Positions 45,171 to 55,905 of a DNA stretch of 64,000 nt are shown one piece after another. The notes below the pieces were generated by a model. That model ran no database searches. It was not told the DNA's origin and saw only the letters and a program-made list of their open reading frames with translations. This DNA is from Isoetes taiwanensis (lineage: Eukaryota > Streptophyta > Lycopodiopsida > Isoetales > Isoetaceae): NCBI GenBank assembly GCA_021234155.1, contig JAJEKV010000008.1:1-64000 (forward strand), given 5' to 3'. The position numbers and the translations under genes are program-made. Every line of letters begins with the position of its first letter. The first letter of the stretch is position 1.

Positions 45171-46000
45171 GTGTATAGGTACAAAGCACTGGGTCGTCTG
45201 GCCAGCTTGGATGAGCAGTCTCTGATAGAGGGCATTATTAGTAACTTGCAGAAACGCAGACAAGATAGGAACTTGGAGTATGCCAAGGGGGTTCACAACC
45301 ACATCTGCGAAAATGGATTGCAAGCACATTCAACAGTGGGTAATTATCTTGTGCTTATGTTTGTTGAATATGGTAGTGGTGCTGATACCCAGCAAGTCTT
45401 TAACAAATTATCTCCCTGTAATTAATGAACATGCCTGGACATCTCTCATATCAGGGCATATTGTTTGTGGATAACCACAGCATGCGTTCGATGTATACCA
45501 GAAAATGCAAGGACATAATGTTGTTAGTTGGACTGCACTTATTATAAAACTATGCAGAACATGGATCTCGTCAGAAAGCATCGAGCTGTTTTGATAAGAT
45601 GCACCTGGAGGATGTGCCTCCAGATCCTGTTGTGTCTATTTGCAGCATGAAAGCTTGTGGCAATATAGCTGCCATAGACAAGGCAAGCCTTAAAAGCATG
45701 CAACAGTTTGCACCTTTAAAGCATATAGTTGTATTGGATGGAGTCTTAGACAAGGGTAGAGAATTACATTCAAAGATCAGTCAAAAGGAATTTGAACAAA
45801 ATCATTTTGTTGGTAAGAGTTTGGTTGGAATGTATGCCACGTGTAGTTCCTTCGTGGCAACAAAGGACCAGTTCAGGGGCAACAAAGGACCAGTTCAGGG
45901 GATGCAGGCTTATGTGGTTGATGTTCCTCTAATTATATTGCTTATATTAGTTGTAGAAGATTGCAGAGTAGTGAAGATTGCAGAGTTATATTAGTTTTCC
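45171..46000 (+). pseudogene. Pentatricopeptide repeat (PPR) protein pseudogene
   Basis: PPR proteins bind organellar RNA through tandem 35-residue helical repeats. Three frames carry consecutive motifs: 45171-45425 has AKGVHNHICENGLQAHSTVG, then NYLVLMFVEYGS and QQVFNKL; the next piece, in another frame, NEHAWTSLISGHIVCG; then YAEHGSRQKASSCFDKMHLE, VPPDPVVSICSMKACGNIAA and GRELHSKISQKEFEQNHFVG, then KSLVGMYATCSS. Stops at about 45424 and 45475, frame changes, a ~72-bp insertion between two GACAAG words (45676, 45748) and a 24-bp duplication (GGCAACAAAGGACCAGTTCA) show decay. No start, no transit peptide, no E/DYW end. The style resembles fern and moss PPR families. Confidence 0.85.
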
Positions 46001-49000
46001 TATCATCAATCAAGAGCATTGTAGTTTTAAGTATATACCTAGATTATGGGATTGTTCCATTGCTTTTGCCCAAATACAGTTGAGCAGATGTTTTTTATTC
46101 AGGGTATGTATGGAATCATAGTCTTAATACATGTAAGGTACTATTCTATGATTACCGATCACTGAAGCATATCTTCTAGCATTGCAACATGCAAATATAT
46201 TTATTATGTTGTTTGACATGTTTATATATGTTCAAACTTGCAGGTCCATATCTGTTCTATTTCAATGGAGCTTCTGTTGTAGATAAACACAAATCAAATC
46301 GGTTTGTTTGGCCGATAGCAAACACAGTTTAAGGTGTCCTCTGATCCCATGGACCATATGAATTGCTAAGTTTTATCTCTGTTCTGCATTGGGTTAACGT
46401 TTCCAATCACCATTACCATTGTGTTTGAATGCTGGGAACTCATTGATAGAGCCTCATTTACATTTGGCAAGCCGGTTGGATCATAACACAAGTGGCAATC
46501 ACAAAATGCAAAATAGCAGCAGGGAAACTCGTGTAGACATTCATAAGAAGACTAATAAAAAAGCCTTATGTGGCCTTGTGGACTGGATCCCTTCCTGATT
46601 ACACTACAATAAGTATAGAATCTGGGCACGGTCGGTCAGAACATGGTTCATGGCATGTGTATTGTAAAGCGATGTTGGTCAACGTCTTGTAGGAGGATCA
46701 ATGGTGAGAGATATGGTAATCCAGTTCACTATTTTCGACCATGCAAGATATTCTTCTAGTTGCAGAAGCATGACTAATATAATGAACAGAAGTACCAAAA
46801 GGCTTATAGCTGGGGACAGTGACACACAAACTTGTGATTGCCACAGGCATGTAACAATACACTGCTTAATGGGAGCAATGGATTAGATGAAACGGAACTC
46901 TATTGAGATATTTTCTATTAACTGGAAGTACACATCAAGTCAGACTTCACTGCCAATTCTTGGATCCGCCTCTTAAGTGACGTAAAGTATGGTGGTGTAG
47001 TGTATTTCAATGAAATCCATAATGATTGTCATGCTTTGCATGCCCTGAGATAATGAAACTGAATATGTTAAGGAGTTACGATTCTTGTAGCCGAGTAAAC
47101 ATATAACTCACACTTGCAATAGCCTAGCAATGCGATAACGAGCCTCTATAGAAGGAAAACTATCAAAATGCCTTTATAAGTTTCAATAAATGCCTTAACA
47201 TGAGTGCTTTGCTAAAATGGCAATAACGTTTTCGAACAAACCCTTATTTGTTGGTGTCGTGTAAGAGCTAAGAATATTCCCTTGATTCTCAGGTATATGC
47301 AGCTCCTTAGGGTACAAAATGTTTTTTGAACTATGGGTTTTTTTTTCACCTTTTTTGCTTCCAGTATTCTTAGCTTTTTACCTATTGTAACTATTTTGAC
47401 ATCCTATTGGTCGATCGCAAACAATTCTTAGCAAAGGTCATTACCTTGTTAGAAAAAACTACGACGAACCAAAATCTCAACTATCAATGTTTTTGAGGCT
47501 CCACCTTAAGGTCCCTTCATCAAAGTACTCTTCAGATCCTAGTGTAATGTCGTAGTAGTTTATTGTATGGGCTATTGGACGACGTTAGAAATTCCTATTC
47601 TATACTATTATTCAATTTGATTGCAGGCTTGCTTAAAGGGAGGTATAACATTTCTGCAATTTTAGCTTATCCACATGGCATGGTGGCCTAAATATTGTTA
47701 GAGATAAATGTTTGTCCTGTCTAGAAAACAAAACTGTCTTAGAATCATTGGATTTGATCTATGGTGAGGAAAATTCATGGAAATTCCACACTATTCATGG
47801 GTAGCATTGGGAAGTTATGAGCGCTTGAGGAAGATTACTAATCGAGTTGATTTTCTAGAGAAAACGCAAATCGAATTGGTCTGTTCTTGTGGCAGTCTGG
47901 GCGGCAGATTAATTTTCAAAGTCCAAGTTTTAGTTGTAGAGACAGGCTTGTATTGTTCAGGGCAATCCATTATTTGCCATTGCAAACTAATGTTATCTAT
48001 GAGTGGTCGTACAGAAATGTGGAATCTTTGGGTGGGCAAAATGTGCACATCATAGAGGTGGTCTTAAATGTTTTTAGCTGATTCGTTTAGCCAAGCAAGA
48101 TATCCTGGAGATGTAAAGATTTTTCTTAGAATAAGTAAATTGGATGCTGGATATAGATTCTGTCAAGATTGAACATATATCTGGAACATGATCTCAAACT
48201 TAATTAGTAAGCAAAACCTTCAGAATATTGTCATCTTGCATAAAAGTGCCTTTTACTTTGCCAAAACACGATGAAGCATGGTGGTTCTTGAGGAATTGGC
48301 AAGGTACTTCTTCTATCCCCTTAGGTAGTTTTAATAGATCAATTTAAGCCATTTGCGAAAATTTGGAAACACAAGCTCTTGAGATACCTAAGATTTGCAG
48401 TTTGTTGAATAAAAAACACATAAGATTTCTAGTCTAAGATTAACTCTATTTGCTTTTCCAGCATTGTTTCATGATAAAATTTGGTTGGTCATTGGTTTCC
48501 GCATTATCTTTCTGCATCCTCTAGGAGGATGAGTCCCACCGCAAAGTTGAGATACATGGTGAGAACAAAGACGAATAAGATTCATTTCCATGCTCTAGAA
48601 TGATACACATAGAGGTGTGTATTCCCCTCCTCTATACGCTGATAAAGAGCTTTCCAAGCATGAATTAGTGAATGGGATATATCATAGTTCATTCACTTCA
48701 AAAAAGAAAGAAAGGTAAATCCTGATATGCAACTTAGGCTGCTTTGTAGATTTATAGGCATGACGAATCAAAATAGAAAAATAATATTATGTATAATGTA
48801 GCCATTGGCAGACTACTCTTAGAAACATCGCAGGCTTAGACATATGCTCCTTTGTAGATTTATAGACATGGTGGATCAAAATAAAAGATAACGCAACCAT
48901 TTGGAAGACGAAAACTATATTTTTTATTTTGTAACTAGAAATTAGCAGTGCTTTTGATGAGATTGATATATAGGGAACTTCAAACTACAAATTATGGAGG

Positions 49001-49185
49001 GAAAAAAATATTATCAAAACATGTAATTTCTATAAAAAGTAACCAAACGTGCTTTTGACTAGTTTTGTTTTTTTCCATATGCATATAAGAAATATGGAGG
49101 GGTCATATAAAACATTTCTTTGAAAATTATGCATAAGTATAATTTTGCTTGATCCTATGTATGCACATGCCCTATGCATCTTACA
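46001..49185. other. Three kilobases without recognised gene
   Basis: Only short frames. A degenerate duplication around TTTGTAGATTTATAG...CATG...GGATCAAAATA lies at 48734 and 48849. 47777-48055 has overlapping frames on both strands without a known motif. Confidence 0.4.
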
Positions 49186-50070
49186 TTAGCTGCACCCCCC
49201 AAGAGAAACATGCAGCTTCATGATGTCTGACATGAATTGCTGCCCAAAATCCAACTTTAGCATATAAAAACGCATGAACTCCCAATTAACACTATTGTAA
49301 GCCTTCACAAAATCAAGTTTAAGATAGACAACACAAAGATTTTGTCGACATGCCCAATAGATTCCATCATAAATGTTACAATCCCCTGAAGAGGTCAAGT
49401 CTGGCTACCATGAACCCCTTGGGTTCTCCAGTCCTTGAACCCCTTTGACTCCCCATGCCAAACTTGCATTGATCCCTCGGATCGTTACTCCAGTATAATG
49501 TTGTTCCCAATCATTCCCAGAACGATTCTATATAGTATCCTTTCCTTATGATCTCTTATATGGCGTATTAATTCTAGTGGTATGTCGTCACACATATGCA
49601 TGCATCTGTGTGTTAACTCTAGTGAACAACCACTTAAATGGTTGTCATTAGATACTTGGCACTTCAATTATGCATTGATGCCATGTGTCCCGTAAATAGG
49701 TTTAATGGTCCTATATGGCCTAGGTCCCAACAAATATTCATAACATACCTATATGACCTAGGGCCCAACATATGTACATAAAAGTAAGCAGCAACTACAT
49801 TAACTAGAATACATCTTTTTGAACGAAAGCTTGATTGAGTTGTAGAGATAGGCTCAGCCAAGATGTCCTTCACCCGCTCTGCAAAAGCCTTGGCAAAGAT
49901 CCTATACATAGATGACAATAAGGTGATTGGTTCCCAGTCTGAAATAGTCTGAAGATCCTTGACATTGAAGATGAATGAGATGGCACCTGTGTTCAGAATT
50001 CTATCCAAAGTAGTAGACGACCGAAAGTTACAAAAAGCATCATATACATCTGCCTCCAACCACTCCCAAT
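49186..50070 (-). mobile_element. L1-type LINE reverse transcriptase fragment, N-terminal half
   Basis: 50059-49800 on the minus strand reads LNTGAISFIFNVKDLQTISD, WEPITLLSSMYRIFAKAFAE and RVKDILAEPISTTQSSFRSK RC, i.e. the LNKG.I.LI.K...P..L.NWRPI.LLN..YKI.AK.LA.R motif of plant L1. 49398-49186 continues with LKLDFVKAYNSVNWEFMRFY (LDFEKAYDRVNW). A ~270-bp non-LINE stretch (about 49400-49664) separates them. It ends at 49186, roughly where the 42650-43790 piece would begin, in the same orientation. Confidence 0.85.
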
Positions 50071-50224
50071 ATTCCTAAAAGAACTCAACTGGTAAACTGG
50101 ACATTTGCCTTTTTTTGGTTCAAAGACTACCGAACCTAAATCGTTAGCCAATATAGCTGCCTCTATTGATATGCGCTGCTCCTAAGAAATCATGAGGGAA
50201 ATCCTATCGCATTTCTGAAGGGAA

Positions 50225-50576
50225 GAAGTCCTTCACCCGCTCTGCAAAAGCCTTGGCCAAGATCTTATATACAGGTGACAATAAGGTGATTGGTTGCTAG
50301 TCTTAAATAGGCTAAGGATCCTTGACATTGAGGATGAGTAAGATGGCACCTGTGTTCAAAATTCTATCCAACGTAATAGACAGCCGAAAGTCACAAAAAC
50401 CATCATATATATCGGGCTTCAACCACTTCCAACATGCCTGAAATAACTCAATTGGCAAATCGTCCAACCTTAATCACCTGCCCTTTTTGAGTTTAAAGAC
50501 TGTCGAACCTAAATCATGAATAATTATAGCCGCCTCTATTGATATGCACTGCTCCTTAAAAGTGATGGGGGAAATT
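50225..50576 (-). repeat. Second copy of the L1 RT segment (363 bp upstream on the minus strand)
   Basis: GTCCTTCACCCGCTCTGCAA at 50228 repeats that at 49865, and similarity continues for about 340 bp with roughly 10 percent differences. It is a tandem duplication of part of the reverse-transcriptase domain, with additional stops. Confidence 0.9.
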
Positions 50577-51900
50577 GTTACGAACCAAAATTTTAGTATA
50601 AAAATTTTCGATTTGTATTCACATCAAACCATTAGAGTACACAGAACAAGTACGGCCTCCCATGAGGCTATATATATGAAAGCCACGTATACAGATAACA
50701 AGATGACAACACAAGATAACTATACACACACTTACTCCCGCCAGCTATCAAATAGCCTGCATATGCTTCCACGTGTTAGTAACATGCATACGAGTTCTAG
50801 TAGAGTCAACATGAAGCAATGACTGACGGACTGCAAGAAGACACATATGGAATCCGCCACATGCACCATAGCATCTGCCAAGCAGATGCACCCCACTGTA
50901 TCTAGACAGTACATCGTCTAGAACCCCCATGCTAGTGGATCTAGTGTAAGGGCGAAACTATAAGTAAGACAAGAACCTAGGCTGCTAGACTGTTGGTTCC
51001 ACCCATCACCGTCCCATACCATTGACGAGATTCATCTCACCAACCGCAATGGTTCTTACCAGACAAGTCACGCTTATCTATCCAGATGCTATACATAAAA
51101 CTCCCACGGATAAGCATCCCTAGTACTTATCCTAATATCCCGAAGATACTGTAGTAGTGGAACTTAGCCCCACAATGGATATCTTGTTTCCACTGGACTA
51201 TCGATGAATATATAGTACTGTCCTATACCAATACGAGACACTTATCTCACCGGCACTCACAAGAATCCACAAGCCGAGCATTAGCTTATTCCCCAGAAGG
51301 AATAACTTAATATGAAGCCAGAGCCGTGTAGCAAGTTGGTCTTTATGCCGCGGCAGCAACCGCTGACCATAGCTAATGCTGGCACTTACAAAGTGCAGCC
51401 AAAACCATAGCTTAACAATTATCTCGAGCCACCACTACAAGGCTCCTCCTGATTCCTGCTTGGATCTGCTGCCTTTACCCTCAGACGGGTTTACTTGCCA
51501 ACATGGCAAAGGCACGTGGCGGCCTTCCAGCACCAGGTAGTTCTACCGAAAACTACTTTGGCAGTTCGATCGTCCAGCCACCAATTTGTTGCAGCGGTCT
51601 CGCTGCCTGAAGCAGCTCGTTGGTGGCATTCCCACTATTGAGGGTGCTCACCCTTCTTACTACAATGGTATTCCAACCATTAAATCATTAACCATTAAAA
51701 ATACATTGCTATTACAAGACCCATGTAAGCAAGCAATGTTGCAACCATATTTATTTATTCAACACGCGGTTGCGCCCCCTAGTCTAGGATCTATCAAGGT
51801 GCACCATACCCTTAGACTAGGGAAACATGCCACCAATGATTTCAATGTCACCGCATCAAATTACTATTGTTAGCCCATAACAAACATGCATTCAAAATAT
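50577..51900. other. LTR-like sequence, unresolved
   Basis: It starts TGTTACGAACCAAAATTTTAG immediately beside the L1 duplicate and has a strong TATA-like GGCTATATATATGAAAGCC at about 50668 and a moderately GC-rich 3' part. This resembles a long LTR, but I find no paired copy, no clear CA end and no primer-binding site. No protein domain. Confidence 0.25.
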
Positions 51901-52559
51901 ACCACAATGGTCTGTAAAATATTTGGGCCTAACATAAAGTCTAGACAAAACTGCGCAAAAAATGTCTGGAATTGGTTGTGTAGATGTTGCTTGGGTTCTG
52001 CTGGCTCCATGAACACTAAGCCATGCTACGCCTCTTAGCTGCACGAAAGAAAAAGCATATACAAAAACACGTTTCTTATATAAAGTCTAAACTATGTCTT
52101 GTGTTTTGTTGGATATTTTATGAAGGATTGAATAATCATGGTGGCAATGGGTAGCATTTTAAGTTACCATTTTGAGAGCCCTTATGCTCTCTTTGTTACT
52201 TGTTACATATGTTTCCAAATAAAGAGGGTCCATGAGCTAAATCAGTATGACGTTAATCAGGATTCCTATTGGCTTTAAAATTCCTATTGGTTTTAAAAAT
52301 CATGGCAGTTATGGATGGGAGAAAAAGAGACCTTTTAAGTTTATTAAGCAATATTTTTTTAAGTGTTCGACAATCTTCAAGATGATATTATTGGTTAGAC
52401 TCATCTTTCTTAGACTCATGTTGTAATCACATTCACATGATTTTCGTAACTCATTTTATGTACTTGTTGGGGTTATGTGGAATGTGTCTATTACATTGCC
52501 AGTGATGAAGTACTTGAAAATTAAACAACTGAGCAAGAATTACATTGTCTAGCAGTCTC
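51901..52559. other. No recognised gene
   Basis: AT-rich, short frames only. CCTATTGGNTTTAAAA is repeated at about 52265 and 52284. Confidence 0.4.
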
Positions 52560-53340
52560 AACAACTGGTTGCAATTTTATTGAACAAGAAGACAATTGAT
52601 ACAATTGGATTTTCCTTTTGGAAAGTACATATGAAACGATTAAACCCTAAGGTCAAAGTGGCAGAGGATGACTGAGCAGAATTGATGAAAAGGGACAAGC
52701 ACAATGAAACAGTGAAGGACGATATCAATAAACAAAAAGCAAATTTGTCTAGTACTATAAAAGAGGGAGCCAAAATTCTCAACAAGGGGACAAGATAATG
52801 AATAGGTATATTCTTACACACAATAAGTGAATAGGTGCTACCTTACAACACAATGGATAAATAAGCGAGTGCATTTTAAGAACATAAGTGTTGAGGGGAG
52901 CATTGGAGCAAATTGTGGAGCTTTCTTTCAGGGCAAACACGTGAAATTCTTAGAAGCCTGGGGACAATTCAAGGCTAATGTTGATGAGAAATGACAAACA
53001 TGGGAAGCAATGAAGGATAATGTATGCACACCATCAGACATATGTAAAATCAGAGTGGTACTTGAGAATTAATATTGAAAAAGGGAGCGAAATTTTGAAC
53101 ACAAACAAGGGGACAAGAGAATTGAATAGTTCTATCTTACACGCATGGACATATAAGCGGGCACACAGGTGTTGGAGGGAAGGCAGTGGAGAGAAAACAG
53201 TGAATTTTCTTTCAGAAGATGCATGTGAAAACTATAGAAGTGCGAGGTCGAAAATTGAAGGCTAAGGTGGATGAGAGGGGGACAAGCAGAGGCAGGTGGG
53301 CAGACAATGAAGGGTGATGTTTGCAAAATCTGAGAGACCT
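52560..53340. repeat. Degenerate tandem repeat, ~310-bp unit, two full and one partial copy
   Basis: Units at about 52745-53050 and 53055-53335 share AAAAGAGGGAGC, AACAAGGGGACAAGA, ATAAGCG, TTTCTTTCAG, GAAG...GGC and ATGTTGATGAGA...GACAA...CAATGAAGG in the same order; 52640-52745 matches the last third. It is probably the decayed core of an unknown element. Confidence 0.7.
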
Positions 53341-53689
53341 ATAAAGAAGGGGAGCAAATGCTCGTGATTCAATCCATACCAAAATGATGGAGTCCTACAT
53401 AAACCCAAAAATCCAAGCCACCAAGTGAAAAAGACCCCCTTCATTCAAAGCCATCATCACAAAGACAAAAATAATACCTCCATGTCCCAAACACACTAGA
53501 AAACAACTCCAAATCCTCGTGCAAATATAGCATTAACTCAGCAAATGAAAGCCGGCTTTGTTTTAAGCCCCTTTATCTCTCTAAATCTGGCTCCTTAGTT
53601 CATATTTCTCTCTCTAAATCCCATAGTGACAAAACGTAACTCCCTTATTAATTGCTTAAGCCGTCTCACTTCAATAATGGTTGCGGGTT
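53341..53689. other. Non-coding spacer before the CDK-inhibitor promoter
   Basis: No gene. CTCTCTAAATC occurs at about 53578 and 53610. Confidence 0.5.
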
Positions 53690-53800
53690 ACTGCGTAACT
53701 TCCGGACACGTGGCGTCCGACGTGGATGGGTAACCGGGGTTAGGGTAACCGCGGTCGGGGCGTTTAACCGCGGTTAGGGGAGAGGGTTTAGGAAGGGGCG
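53690..53800 (+). promoter_or_regulatory. GC-rich promoter region with G-box and telo-box-like motifs
   Basis: It contains ACACGTGGCG (G-box/ABRE core ACGTGGC) at about 53706, and GGGGTTAGGGTAACCGCGG, GGTTAGGGG and GGGTTTAGG, which resemble telo-boxes (AAACCCTA) on the minus strand. GTAACCG/AACCGCGGTT words repeat. It stands out from the AT-rich surroundings and lies 300-400 bp before the CDK-inhibitor frame. bZIP control is inferred, not shown. Confidence 0.45.
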
Positions 53801-54101
53801 CCTTCTGGGCTTCTGGGTTTCTTCTATCAGGACCGCCGGACTTGACCCGTCTCTGCAAGCTCTTCATTTTGCCGCGTTGATCCGTTTCCGGCATTTCTCA
53901 GCTTTTTCCAATCCTGGGTCCTTTGGATTTTGCTTTTCCGGTTTCTGTCTTCTTCTCGCCTTGACTTTCCTTCGTCAGATCATGCTATTTGAAGCCCCTT
54001 CTCTGCAGCCGCTCCGAAATTCATCTCAACCTTTTTTTTGGAGCCTCTGACCGCTCTCTTTTGCTTCTTTCTCAGCTTTTTATGCAAGAAAACGGGTTCA
54101 A

Positions 54102-54476
54102 TTGCTTTGCAGGACTACTCCGCATTTTTTTTCCCAAGAATCCTGTTCTTTGAACGAATCAAAGCATACAGATTGGGAACAGAGTACAATTGAATCAAGG
54201 GGGCCAAAATGGTCTTGCAAATTCAAGCAAATAAGCTTCAAGAACAGGGATTTAGGGATTGAAGAGGAAGAACTAAGCAGTTCTGCTGCTTCCCAGATTA
54301 ATGAAGGCTGCGAAACTCCAAAATCAAAGGCATTTAGGGTGCCGGAAGTTCTTGAATGCCCCCCTGCTCCAAGGAAGCGCAGAGCTATGGCGAGAAAGAG
54401 GCCCGTTTTGCACACCGCTTTCTTTATCCCACCGGATTTTGACATTATATTTTCTCCTCATAAGGTCAGAGCTTAG
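54102..54476 (+). CDS. SIAMESE-RELATED (SMR)-type cyclin-dependent kinase inhibitor, start unresolved
   Basis: Plant-specific nuclear inhibitors that bind CDK-cyclin complexes and promote exit from mitosis or endoreduplication. The frame is open from 54051 to the stop at 54474. Counting from 54102: an acidic stretch GIEEEEL at 52-58; CETPKSKAFRVPEVLECPPA beginning at 70; APRKRRAMARKRP at 89-101, a basic block that could be a nuclear signal; and FFIPPDFDIIF at 107-117. This C-E-TP, CPPAPRKRR, FF-PPD order is that of the SMR6-like subgroup; the ~120-residue size fits. There is no in-frame ATG before the motifs: 54102 is TTG. Either a 5' exon splices in (TTTGCAG acceptor ends 54112), or the ATG at 54082 is put out of frame by an indel, for instance in the T run at about 54123, or the copy is a pseudogene. 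Confidence 0.8.
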   Translation: MLCRTTPHFFSQESCSLNESKHTDWEQSTIESRGPKWSCKFKQISFKNRDLGIEEEELSSSAASQINEGCETPKSKAFRVPEVLECPPAPRKRRAMARKRPVLHTAFFIPPDFDIIFSPHKVRA

Positions 54477-55177
54477 ATCTCTGTATCTTCTGGATCTCAG
54501 AGCACAGAGTTGAATCAAATATGTAAATGTTTTAGTCTATACTCTTGAATAGCTTCTTGTAGACTGAATTTCTCGTCTAATCTCAGGTCTGATTGCCGGA
54601 AAAATGTAAGAATATGATTGATGATCAGAATCAGAATGTATTATGTGATTAATATTTGATGAATACAGCAATGTTGGTATTGATTTTGTTCTTTTTATTT
54701 GAAGTTTGAGCAGTTTCAGACATAGCCATGCAGTTTTTTATTCGGACATGCATTGATCTTGTAGCATTGAAGGATATGTGACGCCATTATTAAGTGGCCC
54801 AACGGATAAAATTCCTCTTATTTCTTATCCGTATCTTTGAGAAGCATTTTGTTGTGGTTTGCCTGCCTCTGATGGCTAAAGATTCTGCATATCATTCTTC
54901 TTCTCAAGCTTGGCGCTTGCCACATATGTACTTTGACAATCTTTTTAAAATATATCCGAACATTTGTTGCTTTAGGAATATGCATAATAACACTCGTGCA
55001 CATATACACTCGTGCACATGTTTGCATCCATAAAATAACAAAAGATCGATTTTCAATAAACTAGTTCAATCGAGGTAATTTCTATGGTTCTTCTAGAACA
55101 AGTAGAAAAAATATTGTTACAGTCCAAAAAAAAATATCATACATTAGCATGTTTATCAAAGGGCAGAAAACAAAGCC
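54477..55177. other. 3' flank of the CDK inhibitor, no other gene
   Basis: The AT-rich run after the stop (AAATATGTAAATGTTTTAG) is a plausible 3' UTR. No other gene is seen. ACTCGTGCACAT is repeated at about 54993 and 55008. Confidence 0.5.
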
Positions 55178-55332
55178 GGTACCATTTTACTGGGTTCATT
55201 TCAAGAATGGTGGTACCATTTTACTGGGTTCATTTCAAGAATGGTTGAATCAAATAGACTTCCATCTTCCCATTGTAGCAGGGTTCATTTCAAGAATGGT
55301 TGAATCAACTAGACTTCCATCTTCCCATTGGA
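55178..55332. repeat. Overlapping short tandem duplications
   Basis: GGTACCATTTTACTGGGTTC and ATTTCAAGAATGGT form a ~35-bp unit present twice (55178-55245). The end of the second overlaps a ~55-bp unit (GGGTTCATTTCAAGAATGGT to CTTCCATCTTCCCATTG) also present twice, to about 55330. Confidence 0.9.
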
Positions 55333-55526
55333 GACCCAGTATATGTGCATTGTAAATATTGAAATTACAAGCTTCAAACCAATCTCCAAGGACTGCTATT
55401 CTGCTCAACATATCATTATTAGCCACCTATATCACTATACCATGTTCATTTCGAAGTCCACAACACCATTCGGGGATGTTGTCAGTAGATAGCTCATGTC
55501 TCGTGATAATTGGCTATTATGCTCCT

Positions 55527-55706
55527 TCAGGCATGCACCAAGATGTCAATAATCTCATCAAATGAGATTAATGTTGCAATGGTTATAAGCAAAGGGTATG
55601 CCATTGTCTTTCTTACCTCCCTGTTTTTAAGGCCTTCTGGATAAAGCTTACTCAGAAATTCAACGAGCTCGTCTTTGTGCTCGGGCCTAATCGGATCGAT
55701 GGACAT
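55527..55706 (-). pseudogene. Possible exon fragment of unknown gene
   Basis: An ATG-started minus-strand frame reads MSIDPIRPEHKDELVEFLSK, then LYPEGLKNREVRK, and ends at a stop near 55527. Charge pattern and codon use look protein-like, and a GTAAG donor follows NRE, but no family is recognised and no neighbouring exon was found. Confidence 0.25.
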
Positions 55707-55798
55707 TTTGGGTGGAATCAATCCGTTTGAGTTCCAAACATCCTTCAAATCGGTTGGGCTTATTTCACTATATTGCCTTGTGCTTGATGTATGGGAGC

Positions 55799-55905
55799 AT
55801 GTTCATTGGGACCACATTCGGCAATGGACCGATGGGGCCCAGGCGACGGGAGTTGGGATGGATCCTGCCGCCCAACCGAATGTGGGACCAATGAACATGC
55901 CCCCA
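55799..55905. repeat. Imperfect inverted repeat, ~25-bp arms
   Basis: CATGTTCATTGGGACCACATTCGG near 55799 pairs with CCGAATGTGGGACCAATGAACATG near 55877. A GC-rich loop of about 55 bp lies between. It may be a small MITE or a foldback relic. Confidence 0.75.

Noticed and set aside
46602-46620. CACTACAATAAG as a second CACTA terminus
   Set aside because: Does not continue like the 3381-3400 terminus and lacks a subterminal repeat block.
51435-51446. CACTACAAGG as partner of the CACTA end at 3400
   Set aside because: Matches only 10 bases, has no CpG-rich subterminal region, and lies 48 kb away.
54098-54445. 115-codon minus-strand frame
   Set aside because: Antisense shadow of the SMR coding frame.
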